Origin: CBFDCQ01 sp965603355 | GTDB lineage: Bacteria; Hydrogenedentota; CAZGCA01; CBFDCQ01 | Assembly: GCA_965603355.1 (NCBI GenBank) | Contig: CBFDCQ010000060.1 | Span: forward strand, 1 to 19,842 | DNA length: 19,842 nucleotides | Direction of reading: 5' to 3' | Program-made: the position numbers and the translations under genes | Notes under the pieces: model-generated | Told to the model about the DNA's origin: nothing | Databases searched by the model: none | What the model saw: the letters and a program-made list of their open reading frames with translations, nothing else | Shown: piece by piece, positions 13,434 through 19,842 of the stretch | Position numbering within the stretch: the stretch's first letter is position 1 | How the letters are laid out: every line of letters begins with the position of its first letter

Positions 13434-16133
13434 TTAGACAACCTCGGATCTCTCAAGCGTGTGTATAGTCAGGCCTTCAATCGACTTCTTCGACCGAGGA
13501 AGAGCCAAGCTTGCGAGATAACCGCACACGAAACAGATGGAAATACCGACAAACGCGTAGAGCAGCAGATGTACGTTTGTATACTGCTGCACAAGGAACA
13601 GTGCTGCGGCTCCGGCTATAGCGCCGATGATCGCTCCGGGGCCACTAGCCCTGGTCGTGAAGATCCCGAGACAGAACAGCCCGCACATGGAGCCGCCGAA
13701 CAGTCCAAGAATCTTCATGAACTGGTCCCACAGCGATTTGATGTCCGAAGAGGCAAATGACAGCGCCAACAGCATCCCCAGAACGCCCATTGTGGCCGTC
13801 AACACGCGGGCAAGCCGCAAGTAGCCCCGTTCCGAGCGGATTCGCTGCAATGGCCGAACAAAGTCTGTCACCAGTGCCGTCGACATACTGTTCATACTTG
13901 TGGAAACCGTGGATTGGGCTGCGGCGAAAATCCCGGCCACGACCAGTCCCGCGATGCCAACGGGCAGTTCTCGAGCTATGAATAGCGGGAATATGGCATC
14001 GGTCTTGAACGTCGGATCGAGCCGATCAGGGTTGTGCGCGTAAAAGACAAACAGCGCCGTGCCCACACCAAAGAATAGAAGCGAGGCCGGCAGGATGGCA
14101 ACGGCATTCGTCCAGATCGCTCGTTTCGCGCGAGCCGTATCCGAAACGGACATATACCGCTGCACAACCGCCATGTCCGATGTATAGGGAACCAGATTCT
14201 GGCCAATTCCACCTAGTACAACAACCCACAGGGCTGTTGAGGCAAAGCTCGTTACGCTGAAGTCCCAGTTGACCATGCGAAACTTGCTGTGTTCAACGGC
14301 GGTGGATAAGAAACCGCCAACGCCCCCGTCAACCCCGCTCACAATCAAGATGAGCGTGAGAAGCGCTCCCCCCATTAGTACGAAACTCTGTATCGTATCG
14401 GTCCATACGACGGCTTCCAATCCGCCCATGGTACAGTAGATGATGCTTAGTATCGCCATGACAAGAATGCACTGGTGCTCAGACATGGGAGTTATGGCCG
14501 CGAGGGCCAGCGCCGGCAAGTACATCACGATGGCCATCCGGCCAATCTGAAAAAGGACAAACGACGTGCTGGCGAAAAGGCGCGCCGCACGATTGAAGCG
14601 CTTTTCAAGGTACTCATAGGCGCTTGTCGCGTCAATCTTCCGAAAGAACGGCAGAAACAGCAGAATGACCAAAGGCGTAATGGCAATTGCCGTCATGTTA
14701 ACCATGAAGTAGACCCAGTCAGTGGCATAAGCTTTGGCGGGAATGGCCACAAACGTGATGGAACTTAGCATGGTTGCAAAAATGCTCAGTCCGGCAACGA
14801 ACCACGGCACTCGCTGGCCACCCCGGAAGAAGTCATCCGAGTTCTTGTTGCGGAACGAGAAGAACACGCCCACGCCAATCAACGCTCCCAAATAGGCGAC
14901 GATGACCGAAAAGTCGATAACGCCGAAACGTCCTGCGCGCTTAACCGGGCGGACCTGCCATACCTTCGGGGAGCGGACTCGAGGACGAATTTCGCCGCTC
15001 GGAATAATAATGGGATCATTCACGGTGTCGGTTCCCCACCGGATGGCCGTGGTGGCTACATGATTGGCGGGAATGAAGCCCGCGCTTGTCCATGTATCGG
15101 TAATCGTATGGTAGGAGAGCGCCTCTTTTGGAAAGCCGGGATGGTCGCCTTTTAGCTCATCGGCTTCATGGTAAAGGCTGCCGTCAGCGCCGCCAAGCAC
15201 GAAGATGTGGCTTTGCCCGACTTCTATAGCGGTGCCCGCCATGACACATTGGGGAACATCGTTACGCTTTCGCCACGGGTTGACTTTTCCCGTATAGGTC
15301 TCGGTTTCATGGTCATACGCTTCAGGTTCGTAGTATTCCGGCGTGAATTCATAGACATCGGTAAGAAACTGCACCTCCCCGGTTTCTCCCGCATCACCGG
15401 TCATCCGGCGGCCGCTGATGACATAGACACAATCGCTTGTACCATTGTGCTGCGCAACCGCGATCGCGTACGCCCGGGATGGTCCGGGCCAGGGAAGGAG
15501 CCGCTTCCATTCAACGTCGTCAGCATCGTCGATTCTTGAAAGGTCCAGCGACCAGAAACTCCGCTGGGCCGTGTCGAGACCAAGGCCGGAGGTTCCACCG
15601 GCAACATAGACCGTGTCACCGATCAGGGTGGCGCTGGAATTTGCACACGCGCTTGGCAGACTCGGCAGCGTCCTCGTTGTGGTCTCTTCCTTCTCCGGAT
15701 CCCATTGCAGCAGGAAAACGTCGGAATAAGTGCGCTCAGAATCATTGCCGCCGATACATACGACGCCATGGCTGGTCGAAACGGACGCACCGTAGGCTAC
15801 GGGCTTATTGAGTTTCTGGCGCGTTATCCAACGATACGATCCATCGGCCGCAACCGAGCCTGCCGAATCCCTCACGAGCACATAGATGTCGTCATGCCAG
15901 ACCTTGGTCGATTGCCAGACGGGCGGGGGGAAATTGGCGCCCCCCGCGATGATCAAGGCGTCGCCGCTAATCCCTGCGAAAGGACCGGCCACACCGAGTT
16001 GGTGTGCCATGCCGGACGGAAGGGGCAATTCAGGTAGTTCCGACCACTCCAATATCTCCTCGGCTAGTACGTTTCCAGCCACGACGCACGACAAGGCACA
16101 CAGGGCTATTGCTGCAATCAGGGAAAACTTCAT
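13434..16133 (-). CDS. NanM-like kelch mutarotase fused to a sodium:solute symporter
   Basis: This 899-residue protein joins two functions. A signal peptide (1-24, MKFSLIAAIALC to VLA-EE) leads into a kelch beta-propeller (about 27-395) with repeated gly-gly blade motifs (IIAGGAN, VVCIGGND, VYVAGGTS, FVLGGADG), resembling N-acetylneuraminate epimerase NanM. From about 403 (FGVIDFSVIVAYLGALIGVG) to 885 follows a complete sodium:solute symporter with some 13 membrane segments, including FFRGGQRVPW, the VVQRYMS loop and the AAQSTVSTSMNSMSTALVTDF sodium-site helix. The propeller would sit in the periplasm, converting the sugar anomer before uptake. The ATG at 16133 has AGGA six bases upstream; a TTG at 16160 overlaps the preceding gene. 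Only 19 bases separate it from the aldolase stop, so they are translated from one message. Sialic acid is the first substrate guess. Confidence 0.9.
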   Translation of the reverse strand: MKFSLIAAIALCALSCVVAGNVLAEEILEWSELPELPLPSGMAHQLGVAGPFAGISGDALIIAGGANFPPPVWQSTKVWHDDIYVLVRDSAGSVAADGSYRWITRQKLNKPVAYGASVSTSHGVVCIGGNDSERTYSDVFLLQWDPEKEETTTRTLPSLPSACANSSATLIGDTVYVAGGTSGLGLDTAQRSFWSLDLSRIDDADDVEWKRLLPWPGPSRAYAIAVAQHNGTSDCVYVISGRRMTGDAGETGEVQFLTDVYEFTPEYYEPEAYDHETETYTGKVNPWRKRNDVPQCVMAGTAIEVGQSHIFVLGGADGSLYHEADELKGDHPGFPKEALSYHTITDTWTSAGFIPANHVATTAIRWGTDTVNDPIIIPSGEIRPRVRSPKVWQVRPVKRAGRFGVIDFSVIVAYLGALIGVGVFFSFRNKNSDDFFRGGQRVPWFVAGLSIFATMLSSITFVAIPAKAYATDWVYFMVNMTAIAITPLVILLFLPFFRKIDATSAYEYLEKRFNRAARLFASTSFVLFQIGRMAIVMYLPALALAAITPMSEHQCILVMAILSIIYCTMGGLEAVVWTDTIQSFVLMGGALLTLILIVSGVDGGVGGFLSTAVEHSKFRMVNWDFSVTSFASTALWVVVLGGIGQNLVPYTSDMAVVQRYMSVSDTARAKRAIWTNAVAILPASLLFFGVGTALFVFYAHNPDRLDPTFKTDAIFPLFIARELPVGIAGLVVAGIFAAAQSTVSTSMNSMSTALVTDFVRPLQRIRSERGYLRLARVLTATMGVLGMLLALSFASSDIKSLWDQFMKILGLFGGSMCGLFCLGIFTTRASGPGAIIGAIAGAAALFLVQQYTNVHLLLYAFVGISICFVCGYLASLALPRSKKSIEGLTIHTLERSEVV

Positions 16134-16152
16134 GTTCAATCCTATTGGCGTT

Positions 16153-17070
16153 TCAGGCAACTACGTTAGAATCCGCACCCGATTCTGTCAAGACGTCGAT
16201 TTCTCTTTTCTGTTCATCGCTCAGTTCCTGTATCGGGCGCAGGACCTTGCCGTTACCTATGCCCAGGGTGTGCACCCCATACATTGCGCCTGCCAACCAG
16301 CTTTTGTCGCCCAGGAGAAGGGTCTCTCTAACGGCCATGATATGTCTCTGCAGTTCAGCCAGCCGGGTTTCGTCCCCGGCTTGGTTGGCACTCCACGCGG
16401 CGGCGAAAAGGCTCGGTGCATAATTACCGCAGACCGGGACCATACCTTTCGCGCCGACTGATAATCCCCATGCAATATCCGGTTCGTTTCCCTGAAGGAT
16501 CGTCGTCGCGCTTTCGGAAACCGCCTTCGTTAATTCCAGGAAATAGTCCTGGTCTCCCGAACTCTCTTTGATGACCCCGGTCCATCCCCGCCGAACCATC
16601 TCAGCAATCGTGGTCACTGGGATGGAAGCCCCTGTGCACGAAGGAATATTGTAGACGATCAGGTCCATGGCGGTGGCCTGGCGACAGCCATCGAAATGGG
16701 TTAGAAACTCCTCCTCCCGCGTCGGCGTGACGTAAAACGTCGCAGTGACGACCATGTGTTTGAACCCGATTCGATCGAGGACCCGTATGCGTTCGATAGC
16801 CCGGACCGTCGAAGTAGCGATGACGCCCCCCAAGAGGGGCACGGAATCATCCACTTCATCGCGGGCAATCTCCATCAACCGTTCCCATTGATCGTCGGTC
16901 AGCAACGGGCCAAAGCCGGAAGTGCCACCCACAAAAATCCCGTTAACGCCCCCCTCGAGACAGTGGCGAATAAGGGCACGCATCGCGGGTTCGTCTACGC
17001 GCTCTTCCTCATCCACGGTGGTCAATAGGGGCACAATAACCCCCTCGATAACTTCGGTCGATTCTGACAT
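16153..17070 (-). CDS. DHDPS/N-acetylneuraminate-lyase family aldolase or dehydratase
   Basis: This 305-residue class I aldolase-fold enzyme has the Schiff-base lysine K168 in GVIKESSGD and the catalytic tyrosine Y140 in VYNIPSCTG, so it is catalytically complete. The substrate loop reads VGGTSGFGPLLTDDQ (about 47-61); true sialic acid lyases and DHDPS usually have G(S/T)TGE here, while 2-keto-3-deoxygluconate aldolases often have a GTTGLGP-type loop, so the substrate is open. Candidates are N-acetylneuraminate, 2-keto-3-deoxy-gluconate or 2-keto-3-deoxy-arabonate. The ATG at 17070 has AAGGGG six bases upstream; GTG one codon earlier is the alternative. The next gene, the kelch-symporter fusion, starts 19 bases after its stop, which supports joint import and cleavage of the same sugar acid. 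Confidence 0.88.
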   Translation of the reverse strand: MSESTEVIEGVIVPLLTTVDEEERVDEPAMRALIRHCLEGGVNGIFVGGTSGFGPLLTDDQWERLMEIARDEVDDSVPLLGGVIATSTVRAIERIRVLDRIGFKHMVVTATFYVTPTREEEFLTHFDGCRQATAMDLIVYNIPSCTGASIPVTTIAEMVRRGWTGVIKESSGDQDYFLELTKAVSESATTILQGNEPDIAWGLSVGAKGMVPVCGNYAPSLFAAAWSANQAGDETRLAELQRHIMAVRETLLLGDKSWLAGAMYGVHTLGIGNGKVLRPIQELSDEQKREIDVLTESGADSNVVA

Positions 17071-17139
17071 CACTTACCCCTTTCAATTCCGTCGGTAGGC
17101 AATACCCCCACTCCCCAACATTACTCGCTTTCGAGCTGT

Positions 17140-17168
17140 ATCTTACCCCACTACCCGATCTCGAACAA
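17140..17168 (-). promoter_or_regulatory. Weak candidate promoter before the aldolase gene
   Basis: On the - strand TTGTTC (17163-17168) and TAAGAT (17140-17145) are separated by 17 bases in the 126-base gap upstream of the aldolase. Matches to consensus are only three and four of six. It could give the aldolase-symporter pair transcription independent of the glycosidase genes, but it may be chance. Confidence 0.22.
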
Positions 17169-17196
17169 CCTATACCTCCGTCGATGGGATAACCCA

Positions 17197-18657
17197 TTAT
17201 TCAACGAAGCTGAATGAATAGACTGTCGCATTCTTGAACTCGAGCTGGATCCGAACCGCTGCCTCCAGTTGACTCAACGAAAACTCGTTCTGCCACGTTA
17301 TCTTTTCATCAGTCACGCTCCGCTTCAGCGCGTTGCTTTCAGCCAGTAGCTTGTTGCGCTCATCGAGCACTTTGACCTTAACAAATCCGTCCGGCTCGAC
17401 GTCTGCGGAGAGCTGTAACATTCTCTCACCACAGACTATGGGTATCGTTGTGATTGTTGAGGATTCCCCGGATTCGGTTTGAGTGTACCCTGCGAATCCG
17501 TCCGGCCTCAAGGTCGCCATGCAGAAAAACCCGTTCCGCCAGCTACCGTGTTTGCCATCGCTGCCGCCGTAATACAAGCGAATCTCATCCTCCAGAAACA
17601 CTGGATATGCGGCCGCATATACGCAGCCCCAGTCATATTCACCTTCCTTACCATCGGCGTTCGGAATGAGCGGTGTTCCCGGCAAAACGCGATTCCATTT
17701 GACCGTATCAGGGCTCCAGGTTAATTCTGTCCAGGTGCGGTCGGTCTCCGTGTTAAAGATCGCAACCAGACCAAGATACACACCGCCATAATAGAAAACG
17801 GGCATGGCATACGTCTGGTGCTTGTCGTCCAATCCCTCAAGCACAATCTCGCACTTCTCCCAGTTGATAAAATCTCTACTGGACGTCCGTGCAACTTGTC
17901 GGCCAAACGGCCTGCCCCACTCACGGGTAATCCCTACATATTTGCCCAGTGTCGGTGCCCAGAAGGCGTTGTTGTGGGTGTCTCCAGCACTATCCGCCTC
18001 GGGACACGTGACGGCCTTGCCCCAGTGGATGCCATCAGCGGAAAACGCAACCGAGAGAATATCCGCCTTCAAGAAAGCCTTGTAGCGGCGATTTGGGTCC
18101 GGATCGCGAAGGTCCTTGAATATCCCTGAACCATGCGGCCCTTCCCAAAGCTCTCCACCCTCGCCGACTCCGCGCCACAGGATGTTGGTGGCCTTGGTAC
18201 CCTCGTATTCCACAAGGCCCAGTTCCGGTTTCACCCACTTTATACCATCCTTGGACGTAGCATAGCAGATGGCCATTTCCCTTTCGCGCGGCGGGTCATA
18301 ATCAATCTCTTCTCGCTGAGCAAGCGTCATGCCCTTTGCTGAGTCATCAATAATGAAAGGGCTGTACCAGCACTTGTAGATTTTCTCCTGCTCGTCGTAG
18401 ATCACGTTGGCATAGAGATTGTCGAACCGCTTCTCCCACGGCTTGTCCTCTTCAAAGAGCGGGTTACCTTTGTACTTTTGTACCTTGCCGATAGTCAGTT
18501 TGGCGTTTTCGGCATTTTCGATAATCCGGGAGTCGAGCAGAAGGTATCTGTCACGTTCGAGCGCAGATGGATTGTCGTCCTCAGCCCAAACGGGTGACAG
18601 GCTCAGGTTCAGCACCAACACCGTCGCCGATAATAGAACAAGTTTCTTCAACATCAT
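17197..18657 (-). CDS. Secreted five-bladed beta-propeller glycosidase-like protein
   Basis: This 486-residue exported protein starts with a signal peptide (1-25, ending VWA-ED). Residues about 35-390 form a probable five-bladed propeller of the GH43/GH32 type. Four S-x-D-x3-W motifs recur (SKDGIKW 135-141, SADGIHW 206-212, SRDFINW 260-266, SPDTVKW 315-321), like the Asp-box-style turns of propeller glycosidases, with NLYANVIYDE and PHGSGIF segments near the centre. Residues about 395-486 look like a beta-sandwich domain, as in GH32 enzymes. I cannot place it in a numbered GH family or confirm catalytic acids. AGGAG precedes a double ATG; the second ATG at 18654 has the better spacing, so the start may be one codon later. 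It lies 126 bases upstream of the aldolase and 129 bases after the GH51 gene, so it probably releases the sugar these genes use. Confidence 0.72.
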   Translation of the reverse strand: MMLKKLVLLSATVLVLNLSLSPVWAEDDNPSALERDRYLLLDSRIIENAENAKLTIGKVQKYKGNPLFEEDKPWEKRFDNLYANVIYDEQEKIYKCWYSPFIIDDSAKGMTLAQREEIDYDPPREREMAICYATSKDGIKWVKPELGLVEYEGTKATNILWRGVGEGGELWEGPHGSGIFKDLRDPDPNRRYKAFLKADILSVAFSADGIHWGKAVTCPEADSAGDTHNNAFWAPTLGKYVGITREWGRPFGRQVARTSSRDFINWEKCEIVLEGLDDKHQTYAMPVFYYGGVYLGLVAIFNTETDRTWTELTWSPDTVKWNRVLPGTPLIPNADGKEGEYDWGCVYAAAYPVFLEDEIRLYYGGSDGKHGSWRNGFFCMATLRPDGFAGYTQTESGESSTITTIPIVCGERMLQLSADVEPDGFVKVKVLDERNKLLAESNALKRSVTDEKITWQNEFSLSQLEAAVRIQLEFKNATVYSFSFVE

Positions 18658-18786
18658 CAGTCTCCTTTCTGCCGCACGGGATTCTTTCAAGACTCCCAGA
18701 GCGGTCCAAGCCAGAGAATCACGTTGCGTATGTCCATCCATATTCTCGCCCTCCGAGTCTCTGGCACATTTGTCTTCGCAGGGCAG

Positions 18787-19842
18787 TCAGTCCAGTTCCA
18801 AGACAACAATCGATTTGGATGGCATTTTAACCACTAACTCATCACCCTTTCGTTCGACGTCGTCAAATCGTACAGGTTTGAGCGCATCAGGATTTTCGAA
18901 TGTGTTATGTGTATTCATCTTCGGCGCTGTTAGAATACTTCCCGATACTCTCTTAAAATCGGCCCCGCGGATTTCACAGCGTACAGTCGCGCCTTCGTTG
19001 GGATCGATGTTGCATATGGATACGTGGATCTTGCCTGCATGATCACGTGAGGCAGTGGCCGTAAGTGCAGGTATATTATACAAAGGACCAAGCTTCTCCA
19101 GAAAAGGTCTGTCACGTGATTCATCCGACATAGTGTATGTTCTGGCCGCCTCATGGGTATAGGTTCCGCATTCCAGTTCGGACGGAAGATAGGTGGCGTC
19201 CTGATGTACCTTGTACATATCAAACACGTGGTATGTAGGCGTCAGCAGCATCTTCTCACCTTCGGTCAGGATCATCGCCTGGATAACGTTCACCGTCTGT
19301 GCAATGTTGGCCATATGAATGCGATCCAGGTACCGATGAAAGATGTTGAAGTGAATGCCAGCCACCATGGCGTCGCGCAACGTGTTCTGCTGATAACAAA
19401 GATGAGGATTGGGTTCAGCAGGATCCTCATGCCATGCACCCCATTCATCAACAATTAAATCGATATTCTTTTCGGGATCATATTTGTCCATGATGGCAAT
19501 ACATTTTTCAAGATGCTCATCCATGCGAAATGATCTTCGCAACAGAAAATACCAGTCGTCTTCTTCGAAATCAGTTGCTGACTGGCTGCGCTCGCCCGAC
19601 CATGCGTAATTGTGAAGCGCCAGGCCGTCCATATGCTTACCGGCCATCTTCAACAGCAAATCGGTCCAATTGTAGTCCAAGCCGACAGGTCCACTTGGAA
19701 CACTGTAAACCTTGTTCCCGGAATATTCGCGCAAATATGGCCGAAAACGCAGATAGGTAAGGGCATAGTCGCGCCCCCCCTGTTCATTGCCAATGGCCCA
19801 GTACTTTATTTTCCATGGCTTGTCGCGTCCGTTCTTGCGCCG
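18787..19842 (-). CDS. GH51 alpha-L-arabinofuranosidase, C-terminal part (5' end outside window)
   Basis: The frame stays open to the right edge, giving 351 residues of a larger protein (the family is usually about 500). It shows the GH51 catalytic barrel and the C-terminal beta-sandwich. The acid/base glutamate lies in KYWAIGNEQGG (window residue 20) and the nucleophile in LIVDEWGAWHEDP (window residue 133), with the expected distance between them. HNYAWSG and the region LTPTYHVFDMYKVHQ are also typical. The apparent start at 19734 is a TTG inside the gene and not a true start, since the conserved GNE motif precedes it. The enzyme removes terminal L-arabinofuranose from arabinan, arabinoxylan or arabinogalactan. 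The missing N-terminus leaves open whether it is exported. It heads the - strand operon as far as it can be seen. Confidence 0.93.
   Translation of the reverse strand, partial: RRKNGRDKPWKIKYWAIGNEQGGRDYALTYLRFRPYLREYSGNKVYSVPSGPVGLDYNWTDLLLKMAGKHMDGLALHNYAWSGERSQSATDFEEDDWYFLLRRSFRMDEHLEKCIAIMDKYDPEKNIDLIVDEWGAWHEDPAEPNPHLCYQQNTLRDAMVAGIHFNIFHRYLDRIHMANIAQTVNVIQAMILTEGEKMLLTPTYHVFDMYKVHQDATYLPSELECGTYTHEAARTYTMSDESRDRPFLEKLGPLYNIPALTATASRDHAGKIHVSICNIDPNEGATVRCEIRGADFKRVSGSILTAPKMNTHNTFENPDALKPVRFDDVERKGDELVVKMPSKSIVVLELD

Overview
The window looks like part of a free-living heterotroph chromosome, moderately GC-rich and with strong AAGGAGG-type ribosome binding sites. The gene content suggests a polysaccharide-degrading bacterium: a Tat-exported sulfatase, a Gfo/Idh/MocA oxidoreductase, a GH51 arabinofuranosidase, a secreted beta-propeller glycosidase-like protein, and a kelch/sodium-symporter fusion. 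This style is common in the PVC superphylum (Planctomycetes, Lentisphaerae, Kiritimatiellae) and similar marine or sediment lineages, but the phylum is an inference. A 2-hydroxyacyl-CoA dehydratase/benzoyl-CoA reductase-type enzyme points to anaerobic or facultatively anaerobic life. There are no RNA genes, CRISPR arrays, transposases or phage genes that I can see.

Left part (1-5200): on the + strand lie the 3' end of a Gfo/Idh/MocA oxidoreductase, an unusual fusion (DoxX-like membrane domain, internal Tat-like signal, TIM-barrel-like domain) and a type I sulfatase. A YhhN-family membrane protein faces them on the - strand. After it comes a decayed + strand remnant that reads like the C-terminal end of an MFS transporter, with three in-frame stops.

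Middle part (5204-13275): a - strand gene set reads tetR, thiolase, 3-hydroxyacyl-CoA dehydrogenase, enoyl-CoA hydratase, and two subunits of the 2-hydroxyacyl-CoA dehydratase/benzoyl-CoA reductase family. It is a plausible acyl-CoA or aromatic-acid degradation operon. In front of tetR there is a near-consensus sigma70 promoter (TTGACA, 17 bp, TACAAT) followed at the predicted transcription start by an imperfect palindrome that suits a TetR operator. The dedicated ATPase activator that such dehydratases need is not in the window. A divergent amidohydrolase (COG3618 type) has its own promoter in the same intergenic region.

Right part (13285-19842): a - strand operon enters from beyond the right edge with GH51 alpha-L-arabinofuranosidase (5' end missing), a secreted five-bladed-propeller glycosidase-like protein, a DHDPS/N-acetylneuraminate-lyase-family aldolase, and a protein joining a secreted NanM-like kelch propeller to a sodium:solute symporter. 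Together they read as release of a sugar outside the cell, mutarotation plus Na+-driven uptake by one polypeptide, and aldol cleavage in the cytoplasm. The substrate may be sialic acid or another 2-keto-3-deoxy acid; the sequence does not decide this.
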